Notes under the pieces: model-generated
What the model was told of the DNA's origin: nothing
Databases searched by the model: none
Seen by the model: the letters and a program-made list of their open reading frames with translations, nothing else
Origin: Primulina eburnea
Lineage: Eukaryota > Streptophyta > Magnoliopsida > Lamiales > Gesneriaceae
DNA: 64,000 nucleotides
Direction: 5' to 3'
NCBI RefSeq assembly: GCF_022965805.1
Contig: NC_133108.1
Location: 44,214,051 to 44,278,050, forward strand
Translations under genes and position numbers: made by a program
Shown here: in pieces, positions 48,737-62,698 of the stretch
How the letters are laid out: every line of letters starts with the position of its first letter
Numbering within the stretch: position 1 is the first letter of the stretch

Positions 48737-50216
<1,480 letters not shown>

Positions 50217-51258
50217 GTTCCTTCCCATTTTTGTGCTGATATAATTTGATATTTGGAAGAGTCTTTGGTGTTTTCATCGCTTTAATCTTGAACCGATGAA
50301 TCTTCTTTTTAATATTAAATGCGCACATTGTATGGGTTTTCAAGTCTTGGATTTTTGTTTTTATTGAAATTTCAGCTTGGAAAGTTATTTTGGTAATAAT
50401 TGGATGGAAGAATCTCAACACCGTGCCCTTGCTAATACTACATTTTTAACTAATTCTTGCTCCAAAATGGAACTAAAATTTTACTTGAATATGTGGATAT
50501 GTTGGACGAGTGTTAGACCAGGAAGCTCCCAAATAGACTTTACAAAAGGAACAAATTAGAAACACAATGAGAGGAAAAAACTAATGATGATTGTAAAATA
50601 TCAGCCCTACGCCGAATTTTGGGCTGCAAAAAATAAAGTACATTTTCATATCTTGCCAAATTGTCATTGGGATAGGCAAATGAGTCTAGAGTCCAGTATT
50701 TTAGTTTTTGAGCAAGACCATTGTTTTTTTGTTTTAAGGTTAGTTTCATTCAAACTTAAGGGTCATACAAAATATCCATGTTTACACCGAGTGAACAAAG
50801 GGTGTGAGTTCACAAAAACAACACTAAGCTTATTACGAAAAGCATGAGTCGCTTAGCGAGCCTCTGTGCACTCTGTTTGTTATACGTGGGCAATATTGAA
50901 CTATGCCAGAACTATGTTGACTTCAAATACCCTGAACACGTTAATTATCGAGCCAGCAGGAGCCTTAGGAGCTTGTATGAAATGGCATCAACAACCACAG
51001 AAGAATCCGTCTCCAGTATATCTAGTTGCCAAGGCCTTATCTTTTTTTGATACACTGGACCTTTTATTGTTGTCTTTCTCCTACAAATCACCAAAATCTT
51101 CGTTTTCATTAGAAGTATCTTACAAAGATTCCAAACCAACAACCTGTGTACTATTCACAGCAAGTAAACAGGCTCGTCGGCTTAAGACATCTACTACGTA
51201 CCCTATTTGATTGGTTGTATCTCTGCTTGATGACATAGTTGAACTTATGCTATAATTC

Positions 51259-51300
<42 letters not shown>

Positions 51301-52109
51301 GGGTTTTATTATATTGTAAAGCTTGATGACTTTCAAAATACCGTAATTTTCCATTGTCAGTGAACGTGTGTTTTCTTTTTAATCTTAAAATCAATTTCTT
51401 GAACTTATCAAGGAATTTGACTTTTCATAGCATTCAAAATTGGATATGTCACAAGCTTGTAACCCTTGTGACACTCATACTCTCGTTAATTGAAAATGTA
51501 TCATGTTCGAGACATTTGGAGCTCCCTTTCCTCCATATCAAAAAAATAGGATACCATCTATTTGTGTTTTCATCATAGAAATCGGGTCGAGGTACACTTT
51601 GAATTCAAGCTCCGACTTACTTATATAAAATCCATGATCGTAACTCATGATCGTTTCATTATATATATACATTATGTGTTCTGTGATTTTTACTGACTTG
51701 ATTAAGCACTGCAGCAGTCTCTTGTCTTCATTGAAAAATCCACCATCAGGCATTCAGACCAGCATTTTGTCGTCGGAGAACCAAGTCAACCAATATACCA
51801 TTCACATAGTTTTACAATTAATTACTTTTTTTTTATTACAATTAATTACTTTCTTTGAACCAAAGAATATTACAATTTCCCCCATGCATGTGATCCACTC
51901 GCCCTATACAACAAATTCTCAGTACTAAAAATAATATTCAAAGAGCGGCAAAACAATTTCAAGATTCCCTTCTTTAGTTTCTTGTTTACACACCCATTCG
52001 ACTGTTCTAAGACGATTGTTTGTCTTTATTAACCAAATATTTGTCCTTTGCTTGAACAAAGCCGAGTCATCCAACCATTTTTTAATGATTTGTTCGATAC
52101 CAGCACGTG

Positions 52110-52165
<56 letters not shown>

Positions 52166-52546
52166 AATCAATTAATTGTCTCCGTCTATGCCAAAATGGC
52201 TGCATGATATGACTTAAACTTTATTGCAATGTTGAAATTTTTTTGGTGTATTCGTAAAAAATATTATGAGCCCATATTTACGTTTTTGGCTGACACTCAA
52301 GTACATTCGGAAACTTTTCACTTTTCGGCATAATTGTTGTGCTTCTGCCAAATGACTCAGTTGGCTAGCTTCCTAATCAATCATGTTAATAAAAAAAAGT
52401 GAAATACAGTAATCTAATGATTAAATTAAAATATTTTATAATATTATGTCGCACTTTATGTATACATACATTTTTAAAAAAATAAAATAAAATTGTTAAT
52501 TATATGGCATAATTAAGAAAAATTACACTAATAAACTTTGATTATG

Positions 52547-52588
<42 letters not shown>

Positions 52589-53092
52589 TTTTTTTTGGTT
52601 TTTCAATAATGGCAGCTTTTACTCAGAATACAAATCAGGCTAGTTTAGTTGACAGGTCAACCTGAAATTTCAGAGTAAATTAAAGATTTTGCAGTAAATT
52701 AATGAAGAGTTATTAGTTATTTAATTTCTAGACAACCCATCCCATCGATTTTATTGCAAAAAGTAGATGAGAAATATGTAAATGGGACCATAATAAAATA
52801 TAAATAATTATCAAAATATATTTATTGACATTTAAGTGTAGTGTTAGTATAATTGTGAAAGGATAAGGTGGAGGAAATATGGAGTGGGGGCCAAACACAA
52901 TATCGTCCTGCACATAATGAACTGTCAACATTTACAATTTTTATATTATATTGTTTTTTTATTATTTATAGATTAGTTAATAATTAATCGGAAGGTGTTG
53001 AAAAAATATGATAGAAATAATATTATACTTGAATCCAACCATTTTGATGATCAGCAAATTGTGAAATGAAAAGGTTACATGTAGTATTACTA
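50217..53092. other. Gene-free region between eS24 and OFP genes
   Basis: Unsupported short frames only. The frames at 50844-51210 overlap each other and I could not identify them. A 30-odd-base T run lies at about 51261-51293. TA tracts are at about 52109-52160 and 52551-52580. Confidence 0.55.
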
Positions 53093-53683
53093 CTAATGCC
53101 GTGAAGTCTTGCATTTGCCATTGGAAAGATGCGTTCTCCGGCGACACTTTTGCGGCGGAGCCTTCAGGAGGCTGACGAGAAGATCGGCGAAAGCAGCGAC
53201 GATGAATTTGTGCGTGCTCTTGGGGTTTAAAGAGAGGTAGCACATCAGAAGTTCATGCAGGTAGTCCCAGTTTTCATCCACGTCGTGGAGCTCACGCGCC
53301 TCCACCATTTCTTGCATGGATCTCCGGAAGTCCATGAAGGGGTCCGGCGAGTAGGTGGGGACGGCGATGCTTCCGCCGAAGATCGCGGGGTTCTCCGGCG
53401 GGTTCGAAGAAGTGGAGAATGAGGTGGAGGCGAGGGAGGAGGAGGAGTCGATGATGGAGTTGGAGGGGCCAGGGGAGGAGAAGAAGAATCGTTGGGAGGC
53501 GAAGGCGGTGGCGAAGTCGGGTGTGGAGGTGGACTCCGTGTCGGAATCGGCGGTGGAGTCGTAGAGGGAGTTGAAATTGGTGGAGAATAGACGGCGGGGA
53601 TTGATTCCCGACGCTGACGGATCGGAGGTCGAGAGGGACTTGATGGTGGTGAGGCAGCCATTGAGGTTTCTTGGCATTGGCAT
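53093..53683 (-). CDS. OVATE family protein (transcriptional repressor)
   Basis: A single-exon gene of 196 residues, as usual for this plant family of transcriptional repressors that bind TALE homeodomain and TRM proteins and shape organs. Residues 1-100 are Ser/Thr-rich and low complexity. The OVATE domain spans about 107-170, starting near AVPTYSPDPFMDFRRSMQEM and continuing ENWDYLHELLMCYLSLNP and HKFIVAAFADLL. A short basic tail (KCRRR...CKTSRH) follows. The ATG gives MPMPRNL; a second ATG two codons in is an alternative. The closest Arabidopsis member is not resolvable by eye. Higher GC than the surroundings supports coding. Confidence 0.94.
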   Translation of the reverse strand: MPMPRNLNGCLTTIKSLSTSDPSASGINPRRLFSTNFNSLYDSTADSDTESTSTPDFATAFASQRFFFSSPGPSNSIIDSSSSLASTSFSTSSNPPENPAIFGGSIAVPTYSPDPFMDFRRSMQEMVEARELHDVDENWDYLHELLMCYLSLNPKSTHKFIVAAFADLLVSLLKAPPQKCRRRTHLSNGKCKTSRH

Positions 53684-53754
53684 CGAGAGAATTTGGGAGC
53701 GAAGTGGGGAAAGTTGGATTTAGTTGTGTTACTGTTGAGACAAATGGGTGGCAT

Positions 53755-55250
53755 GTATTTATTTATGGTCGGTTTTTTATTAGGTATTTAATTTGGATGC
53801 GGGTATTACGTTCTATGATATGATCATAAATCATACAGGTTGTTTTTAAAGATTAAAAATGTTTGAACATAACATTTTTGTATTGAACAGCGGTTCGATC
53901 ATAAAAAAAAAAATTAAGTTATTAAAAGAAGTCCTTTTTATATATTTCTTGATGTATTATAAAATAATAATACGTGCACAAATTAAAGAATCACTCGATT
54001 CATGAACAAAACATTATTATAATTTGTATCGAGTAACATTTAATAAGAAAAATTAGAGATGGGATTTGATTATATTTAAGAAATAGTACATTTTCTCAAA
54101 AAGAACACGCAGCAAAACAAAAAAAAAAGGAACAAATTTCTAAAAGTTGATATTTTCTGTCTTTTGTCATTTACTTTCAAAAGTTGCTTTCCAAGATCGC
54201 TAGCTCAAACATCACCCTCTATTTTATTACATATGTAAATTTGATATTATTTAAAAAGTTCAAGAAAAGCTTTCAAATCCTCAATTTTTGTACGAGGAAC
54301 ATGGAAATGAACGAAAATGAAACAATTACGTTACCTCTTACTATATATTTCAAAGATACTGGTTAGATTTCCAAAGCTTTGGAAACAAGAAAGGAGAAAG
54401 AAGAAAAAAGAAGGTGAACTAACTTTATAACCCTAGAAAAGGCAACATCTTCCATCACACATGGTGGGGATCATCCATCCATTTCACCTACCATCTTGCT
54501 TCATTAATGAGAATGAGATTTGTTTATAAATTTTAATATTTACGTATAAAAAATTTGTTTTGAGAAAAATATAGTTTTCGAAAAATGGTTGTTCATGCTA
54601 TAAATGAGTTTTTATGCAATGAAATGTGTTTTGGATTAAGGATTGAGGCACGTAGCATCGAATCACCCGAGAAACTTCCCTTTCGTCCCAAAATTTGAGC
54701 TGAAAAATTAACTAAGAGGAAATTATTCTACGCAATAAATTTGGTGTCTGGTTGAGATTTAAGCCATTAGGTGAAGCATTTATTTTTTAGTTGCCTGAAA
54801 CAACCAGTGCACTATGGTTGTAGCCTACATATACACTCGTTTAAGTAGGTAATAAATAATACGTCATGTCTATTTCGTATATAATTAATATTTAGATGAT
54901 CTCTTTTATATCAATATTGTATATAAATCTATGCAACTTCCTTGTATAACATTTGATCTGTTTTAAAAAAAATTCCACTTTGTTTTTCGAATTCTTCGAA
55001 AATTGGTTTAAAAAAGGAAAGCCGCTTTCGGGATGAACCAAACCAAAAGGTAGGCGACTGCCGATTGGCTAAAAACTCCCGAGCGATTTTTTTGTCATCA
55101 CACAGGTTCGTTTGCTATGCATATGCATAGAATTTGGCAAGATCAGAGTCCAAACAATTCGAAAATATTAGCACAAAATATATGTTATTTTGAAGTTTAG
55201 TGAATGTTGTCCTCAATGCAAATCCAACACAACGCAATGATAAAGAATAA
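53755..55250. other. Gene-free DNA upstream of the OFP gene
   Basis: The part nearest 53755 is the OFP promoter, with a TATA-like ATAAATAA on the minus strand about 70-75 bp before its ATG. The rest is AT-rich with no recognisable gene. Confidence 0.6.
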
Positions 55251-55775
55251 ACAAAACTTGTGTGAGACAGTCTCACAGATCGTATTTTGTTATACGTATT
55301 TCTATTTGGATTGTAGGACCGAGTGCTTACCGCTTTACCAAAAGCTATAGCTAGTAATAATGGTGCAACTCAAATCTTTTAAACCGCACAACGACACAAG
55401 CACCACGGTTCGATCGCTCTACCAAGCAGGGACGATTATTGCACCCAACAATCTTCCTCCCAATAATTGCACTCCTTGCAATCAATGGGAATCGAACCCA
55501 TGACCTTGGCTCTGATACCAATTGTAGGACCGAGTGCTTAGCGCTTTACCAAAAGCTATAGCTAGTAGTAATGGTGCAACTCAAATCTTTTAAACCGCAC
55601 AACAACACAAGCACCACGGTTCGATCGCTCTACCAACCAGGGACAATTATTGCACCCAACATGGGTCATCCATGAAAAAATATTATTTTTTATGCTAAGA
55701 GTATTACTTTATTGTGAATATCGGTAAAATTAAGCCGTTTCATAGATAAGATTCGTGAGACCGTCTCACAAGAAT
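55251..55775 (+). repeat. Dispersed element split by a TRIM insertion
   Basis: The left part (55251-55311) ends at CTATTTGGAT. The right part resumes at 55662 with TGGGTCATCCATGAAAAAAT and continues to the right terminal repeat CGTGAGACCGTCTCACAAGA (about 55755-55775). Joined, they make one full-length copy interrupted by the element at 55312-55661. Confidence 0.88.
55312..55661 (-). mobile_element. TRIM element (350 bp) with 139-bp LTRs
   Basis: Direct repeats 55312-55450 and 55523-55661 are each 139 bp and both read TGTAGGACCGAGTGCTTA...TTGCACCCAACA. By eye they differ at about five positions. The internal 72 bp on the minus strand begins with ATTGGTATCAGAGCC, the initiator Met tRNA primer-binding site, and ends with the purine tract GGGAGGAAGAT. 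There is no coding capacity. Flanking 5-mers TGGAT and TGGGT are a probable target duplication with one mutation, and TGGGT is the consensus of the host repeat. Confidence 0.93.
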
Positions 55776-55963
55776 CTATTCAAGAATAAATTGAGCTAAC
55801 TCGAGTCCGGGCACAAAATAGATTTGTAATCGGGCTGCTTAATTTCATGTAATCTGATCCGATCGTTACCCAATTCAAGGCCCGTGTATAAATTGCAGCC
55901 CAGACAAACTTCAAATTTCCAAAGACCCAAATTATTATATAATTTATTGTTAAAAGTCTCAAT

Positions 55964-55974
<11 letters not shown>

Positions 55975-56035
<61 letters not shown>
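55975..56035. repeat. TA microsatellite
   Basis: An uninterrupted TA run of about 60 bp in gene-free DNA. Confidence 0.9.
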
Positions 56036-56038
<3 letters not shown>

Positions 56039-59000
56039 TTGATATCATGTACATCTACCGTGTACACTTTTGTGAGCACCGATGAGATGTTACTCACCTA
56101 TCGGATGTGATGTGACCTTAGTCTATATTATAATATATACACAACCATTTTGGACTAACTAATTTTGATGTTATTGACATAATATATCTTATCTACTTTC
56201 AAAATTCTTTTAAATTTATAGAAATGCTTATTTATTTTTATTTATTTATATCATTAAATTTTTAGATATCTATAAAGTAAAAAAATATATAAGGAAATCG
56301 ATTAAAATTTAAAACTTTAATTTTATTTTAAAAACTTTAAATTTTAACAAAATACTTATATAAAAAAATTTCGACAAAAATGCGTGTATATCTATATATA
56401 TATAACAAAAGATATATATTAGTGACATTTTCTCGCCTCATTGATTACATTTACTGTTGCGTAGAGGATCATTTGTCCATGCAGAAGTGACAAACAAATT
56501 ACAAAAAGATTTCGCAAGATTATGTCAGCTTATAGGTATGCAGTCTCAATTTTTAGGCTCAAAGGACATTTATTAGATGCAAAAATATTATATTAATTTA
56601 ATATAGTTTAAAATCATTGATATCCAAAATACACACTTGTACTTGCACACGAATACGTGGCTATGATTTTTATTTAATTATAATAATTCATATTTTGACA
56701 TCTAGCTGACATTTTCAACTACCATTTATGTCAATTTTAGATAAAATTCGAATAAATCATATATTACTGGTTTTATCAAACCATTAAATTTTTACGACTA
56801 TCTTAAATCAGAATAAATTTTTTGTGAGACGATTTTACGAGTATTTATCTGTGAGACGGGTCAACTTTATCAATCTTCACAATAAAAAGTAATATTATCA
56901 GCATAAAAAGTAATATTTTTCATAAATGACTCAAATAAGATATACGTCTCACAAATACGACCCGTGAGACCGTCTCACACAAGTTTTTGCCCATAAACCA
57001 TGAATTTCGATTTGGTTTGATTTGAATAACTAATTTTAAGCTTTAAATTTCATAAAGAATTTGTGTATTAAATCTATTCATTTGGGAAAAATACCAGTTG
57101 ACAATTGATAGAAGTTAAGTAAATATTTTATTTGATGGTGAAATTAAATTCGTATATTATAATACTTACGTATAATTTTGTAACCTATCTAAAAAATTTA
57201 AACTTTTAGGATTTTAATATGTTTATGTGTGCTAAAATTGAAAAAATAAATAAATTTGGAACGTAATTCGATGGTATAAAGCTCATTAATAATATAATAC
57301 AAATTAAAAATCAAATAAAATATAAACATATCTAAGAAAAATTAAAAAAAAATTATTAACGATTTTTGTTTCTTCATGATTTGTATCCAGAACTTAAGCC
57401 AAAGCATTTTTTAGGGTTTAGTTGATTTTAAAAGCGATTCAAACCGTGATTATCTAAAACCGATTCAAACGATCCGGTTTGATTCGATTTTAAAATTGGA
57501 TTCGGGTTGTTTCACCTTTGAATAAAGATGCCGATAACTAGAATTAAGAAAGAGAATATCGAGAAAATGAATTAAATACGGTTAATATTATATTATATTC
57601 CTCATCCATTTCAAACCAGTGGTTAAAATATATATTTTCTAGATTTTACTTTATATCTTTTGTCGAAAAATAGACAATAATAATAGATAAAGGCATAAAG
57701 CTATCAAGTCCATACGTGTGATGAGTAAAAAGAACAAACAAAAAGGCTCCACTACCACCTTTTCATAAATTCGATGGGCCAACATAACATCCACCACCAA
57801 GGAAGAAACGATTTAGCAGTGGGACTTTCAGGAAAAAAGGAAGCTCAAGATTCTAACATGTTTGATTCCGGTTTTTAACCGTTTCGGTTTGCCTTTAGCG
57901 GATCCGGTTCTTGACGGTTTCGGTCTCCCCGGTTTCGGCTCAATCATAATTTGAACTATATGCTCAAAAGGTGAATATCAAGCATGTGGTGTGATGTTCT
58001 TGTTAATGTAAGCTCGAAATTATCTCATCATGCCTTGAATCTAATGGTTAGTTAAGCGACACTGATAAAATTTTGGGATGAACTATTTCACATCCATTCT
58101 CATTGTATAAAACGATTCATCGATATTGTTTCCAACCATTCGATGCATAATAGGGGCAAGAAGTAAGGGTGGTCGTCGTTGCATACAGACAGAACCATCA
58201 CACACACATGCAACCTACATGCATGGTCTATTGCCGTGGATTACAACCATACAAATGTTCATTGGCACTGGGAAGAAAAGGAGGCATACTGGGGCTTCGA
58301 AGGCGTAGTTCCACATGCTAAGGTTATACGTATTTCATTGAATTTCAAGAAATCTGAGAGAATGCAGAGTCTTTGCACCATATAATCCAGTGAAGCAGCT
58401 GCTAAAACATAAAGGCTAACCAAAAATACAAGACAAAAAACTAATAATAGTCATGGATTGCCGCCTATACCATCTTCTCAAGACTTCTGACCATCAACCG
58501 TAACATATTTTCATCAACAACAAGTTTCAATTGACTCCCTATCTAGAACAAATCAAAACTCACTGACTTGGATACTCATTTATTGAGCAACACGATTAAG
58601 CTTGAAAGAATTGTCATTGTTTTTTGCTAAATTTTGATGGCATTACCTAAACACAACACAACCTTGAGAAGGTTATACCTGTTTTTGCCATTTCAACACC
58701 GTCAATTGCCACATAATTGGAAAACCTTGAATCTTGGTTTATTTGTTTTCAACCCGTTCATATGTTTCAATTGCTGTGCCACATACACGTGCACAACATT
58801 GCATTGTGCACGAATCTCATTCTAAATGTTCTATACTGGAACACATTTTGAATATCAACTCAATGCAGTAAAACACAAACATACAAAATCATGTAGCAGG
58901 AGATAAACATTGAAAACATTCCAGCACGATACTAGACTAACTGTTGTACTTCTGATGCCCAATATGCATCCAAACTCATGGTTCGAAAATTGAAACAATC

Positions 59001-59313
59001 AGATCTCGTAAAACTTCAGTGAATCTCGTTTGTTGAAACATAGTTTCTGGTTTCAATCACGTTTACCAAGTGGCAGTAGTGCGGCCAACACAACTTCACT
59101 AATTCATTATACTAATAGAAAACAATCAAGAACCTCAAATAACCAGAAACAGGCTTTCTTTTCTGTTTTTTCCTGTTCGACCCCGAAAGCTTCGATATTG
59201 AGTTTTTTTTTTTTTCTAACATGTCTGATACTTCAACAACTCGAATATATTACGTAATTTCTAAAAGATAGAGACTCCGACAAATACGAAGAAAAGGTAG
59301 ATGAATATTGCTT
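56036..59313. other. Gene-free DNA
   Basis: It includes one dispersed element (56820-56990), a CCGGTTTCGGTT-type low-complexity stretch near 57450-57950 and probable 3' UTR of the Hsp20-like gene near 59200-59313. I see no further gene. Confidence 0.55.
56820..56992 (-). repeat. Dispersed GTGAGACGGTCTCAC element, full length
   Basis: It runs on the minus strand from GGGCAAAAACTTGTGTGAGA to CGTAAAATCGTCTCACAAA, keeping both ends and the core. Confidence 0.82.
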
Positions 59314-59796
59314 TTACTGTACAAAAACAAGCCTCCCACCTCCAATATCCGCGCGGCCATCTTCTTCGTCGTCCTCTGCCCCTTTCGGAACCGTCACCAC
59401 CAGCTCACGGCCGTCATAAGCGGCTGAGACCAGCTCCGGCAGGGTCGAAGCGGGGAGCCGGAACCGCCACAAATCGAGCTCCAACTCAGTGCCCGACAAG
59501 TCAACGACGCCGTTACCCCTTATAACAATCTTAGTGACTCCAGGGCAGATCTCAACGGCATCGGCCCTGATGTGACCGCTGATGTCATCCGTGGCGGCGG
59601 TGAATCGGAGAGCCTCGGCGGTTTCGTCAATCGAAACCTCGGCGTCCGGGTGAAAGGGCAGCTCCAGAACCTTCTCAAAGATGTGGGGCAGCCGCCGCAG
59701 CTTCTTCTGTCGGCAGCTGTTCGCAAGGGCGAGCACTGATGCAACATCGTATCGCAGTGCGATGTTGTGCTTTCTTGGTACGGGGTGAACCTTCAT
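59314..59796 (-). CDS. Hsp20/alpha-crystallin-like protein
   Basis: A single-exon gene of 160 residues. The carboxyl half has an alpha-crystallin-like pattern: SGHIRADAVEICPG, then LELDLWRFRLPASTLPELVS, and DGRELVVTVPKG, which matches the final strands of small heat-shock proteins. The start MKVHPVPRKHNIALRYD is typical of a plant-specific Hsp20-like family I recall only as uncharacterised. The acidic stretch EDDEEDG near the end replaces the usual IxI/V tail, so classical sHSP oligomer assembly is doubtful. It may act as a non-canonical chaperone-like protein in the cytosol or nucleus. No signal peptide or membrane segment is seen. Confidence 0.78.
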   Translation of the reverse strand: MKVHPVPRKHNIALRYDVASVLALANSCRQKKLRRLPHIFEKVLELPFHPDAEVSIDETAEALRFTAATDDISGHIRADAVEICPGVTKIVIRGNGVVDLSGTELELDLWRFRLPASTLPELVSAAYDGRELVVTVPKGAEDDEEDGRADIGGGRLVFVQ

Positions 59797-61440
59797 CGGG
59801 GTAAAGATTATATTCTCAGATTATATACATGCAAACCAAGAAGCTTGGATCTGAAAAAGAAAGCCGAGATAGCCAAGATTAAATTTTTTTTCAGAGAAAA
59901 TCAAGAATTCATTAGATTATCGAGAAACCCAAGAAACAATTTGAAAAAAGATAAGATTTTTTAAATTTTTTCTACGGATAAGAAGAAGCAAAGGTTTTTG
60001 TATGGAGTTTGGGGGAGAACTCTAGAGAAGAGAGATTAAAAAAGCAGTGGGGCACTAACTGATTGAGAGATTCACAAGATTCACATAGCACTTGTTTTCT
60101 GATAATTTTATGCACATGCACTCAATTTCATCTTATTTTTCCTCTACTAATTTTATCAAAACAGAGACCTTATACTAAATATCTTCTAATTGAGTATGTG
60201 AAATGTTATTTAAAATCACAACTATGCTTAATTATATTAATTTATTGAGTAGGTCTCTTGTGAGACAATCTCACGAATCTTTATTTGTGAGACGGGTCAA
60301 CCTTAACGATATTCACAATAAAAAGTAATACTATTAGCATAAAAAATAATACTTTTTCATGAATGACTCAAATAAGATATCTATATTTTTCAATTTTTAG
60401 ACAGTCTATCATCCATGATAAAAATATTGAAAAATTATTAATTATAGCTATCATTTTTTTATAAATATTTCAGCGTTGTCAACAAAAAATGAGAGACAAA
60501 ATCTTTTGCTATCCTTGGTGCTTCAAATCACTCTATAATTTTCTCAAACAAGTCTCATTTGTACAAATTAATAAAAATTAAATGCGCAAAAAGGTCATGG
60601 ATAAATAAAATACAATTAATTATTGATAATACATTCGATTCATCTGCTTTTTTATTTAAAAAAAGACTGTAAATTGTATTGTAAGCACAATAAATAATTA
60701 AAATAATTTATTGATATTTTTAAAATAAAAAATAGATTAATTGAAAGTTTTATCAATGATTAATTATATTTTGTTCATCTATAGTGTTTAATGCATTTAA
60801 TTTTCAATAATGTGTGTAAATGATATTTGTTTGAGCAAAATATAGTAACAGATTCCGTCCCCAAAACACATGTAAATGAGTATATTCTTCTTCTTGTTAT
60901 CATTTTCATACATTTGAGTTTAAGGAGAATATATCATATAATTGTTAGTTCACAAATTTGAGATATAATTTCAAATATTATATCTTGATTTCGGATAATG
61001 TAGTATGTAGGGGTGCATGTTTATCAAGCTATTCGTGAGTAAGTCGTCAACAATTCGATCAAAACTCGACTTTTACTTGAGTTTTTTGAATTTTAATTTT
61101 TATACTCGAATATATCGCGAGCTACTCGACTAATTAAAATGTCAATTTTTTTCCATCGCGAGGTGAAGTTCGAGTTCAAGCTTTATTAAATGATACATAA
61201 TTTTCAAGTTTTTTTCCCACGAACTCGAGTGATCCAATAATTTCACGAGTTAAAATGGAGATGAAAATTGAATATGTCCAACGAATAAATAAATACATAA
61301 AAAATTAAATTATAGGAAAGAAATAAAATGGGGAATCTATAGGATTGCGTGGCATTTAACTTTGCGGCGTAGGTCGCTTAAATCAGTAAATTGCGTTTAC
61401 AAGAAAGGGTGTTTGTGTAACTTCATTCATCATCACCACC
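59797..61440. other. 5' flank of Hsp20-like gene and gene-free DNA
   Basis: The first 250 bp is probable 5' UTR and promoter. The rest holds a truncated dispersed element (60252-60390) and a stretch rich in CTCGA/TCGAG words at about 61020-61230, typical of a dispersed plant repeat I cannot name. No gene is seen. Confidence 0.55.
60252..60390 (-). repeat. Dispersed GTGAGACGGTCTCAC element, truncated
   Basis: One terminus (GTCTCTTGTGAGACAATCTC) and the core are present. The copy ends at AAATAAGATATCTATA, lacking the other terminal repeat. Confidence 0.75.
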
Positions 61441-62065
61441 CAGCAAGGTACCGCCTTTTTCAGATCCGAAGGTTTCTCATTTTACACACAGGATAGCATA
61501 GCTTCTCCACAAGCTGTAGAATCTTAGCTTCACCAATGTCTTCTTCATCTCTTTCACTCGTAAAATACCGCACGTGCAGGCAGATATATTTATCGAGTGA
61601 ATATTCTCAGTCTGAAGTCGAAACCGCATCTCCGATTTCTACCATTTACTTGTTTCTTACTCAAATATAGGTAACTTTTCTGTGATTTTTTTTTTTTGGG
61701 AAAATTCGAGATTTAATATGCTAAATCTTTGGTTTTTTTGTTGACTTGTGTTTGTTTTATATTTTATGTTGTGTCGCTGTTGTAATTTTGCTCTGTTTTT
61801 GTTTTGAGTGATGTCTTGTAGATCTGAAGAAACCGAGGGTGTGGTTGTCGTGGATGTATTTAGCTGTACGTATGTGCTCCATATGTGGGTGGGTTTATCG
61901 AGGTCTGATCAGGTTTTGGAGGTTACGAAAAAGATCTAAGATTTCTGACTGTTTAAGATCGATCCAGTTTAGTGTTCTTAATCTGTTAAAGTACCTTTTT
62001 GTGAAGTTTTGACTTAGTTGTGAACGAGGGGTGACGAAAGAAGGATCTCTCGTCGCGCTGAGCTG

Positions 62066-62698
62066 ATGGAGACTGTATTCGTTGTAGCTCATCACAGGAA
62101 TCACCATCAGAGTTATAGTAAAAACCGTGGCAATGGCGCATCAAAAGGTGGGTCTTTTGGGTCGGCATCTGGCGGCCATTTTCAAGGCGTTAGTTGCAGG
62201 ACATTTCAACCCAGTTCATCGTTGTTCTTAACTGAGTTAAAATCCTACTCCACGGCCACTCCTGTTACCAAACGGGCCTTTTCTTCTTCTTTTTCGCCCA
62301 AAACACTATCACCACCAGTCAAAGTAAACCAAAAAATCTCCAAAAGAGATGGGAAATACTGTAGTTATCCAATCCCTATTGATATCAAGTTTAAAGACAA
62401 CAAGAGGCTGATGACTGATGATTTTAATTTCGACGAGCGTTGGGCTGGACCTACTTACTCAAATTCACCACCCCCAAGCTCGTTGCCCATACCTACGTTC
62501 TCGGTACAGCCTAAACAATCCATTTCCCTTGATTCGGACTCCTCAACCTCTGAAATTTGTTTGCGCGTTACTGTGAACTCTGTGCCTACTTCCCCCGCCA
62601 GACATCACATCTCTCTGGATGGTGATATTTTTTTTAGTGCTGACACTGCGACTAAGACTCTTCGTCGCATTCTTAATCTAGATATAACTGATAATTGA
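62066..62698 (+). CDS. PNRC-motif protein (proline-rich nuclear receptor coactivator-like)
   Basis: A protein of 210 residues in one exon. It is mostly disordered (Ser, Pro, Gly, His). A short conserved segment, RWAGPTYSNSPPPSSLPIPT, lies at residues 126-145. This matches the plant form of the PNRC motif, which in animals binds nuclear receptors and in PNRC2 links to the decapping machinery. The role in plants is unknown to me, and a part in mRNA decay is inference. The 5' UTR looks spliced (donor ATAGGTAACT near 61670, acceptor CTTGTAG near 61820). The first ATG of the frame is used. Confidence 0.8.
   Translation: METVFVVAHHRNHHQSYSKNRGNGASKGGSFGSASGGHFQGVSCRTFQPSSSLFLTELKSYSTATPVTKRAFSSSFSPKTLSPPVKVNQKISKRDGKYCSYPIPIDIKFKDNKRLMTDDFNFDERWAGPTYSNSPPPSSLPIPTFSVQPKQSISLDSDSSTSEICLRVTVNSVPTSPARHHISLDGDIFFSADTATKTLRRILNLDITDN

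Noticed and set aside
50844..51210. Overlapping frames of 68 and 114 codons downstream of the eS24 gene
   Set aside because: I could not recognise either, neither has supporting splice or start signals, and they compete for the same DNA. They could be remnants of an old gene.
55485..55510. tRNA-like T-loop sequence (GAATCGAACCCATG)
   Set aside because: It is part of the TRIM internal region; no acceptor stem or other tRNA arms surround it.
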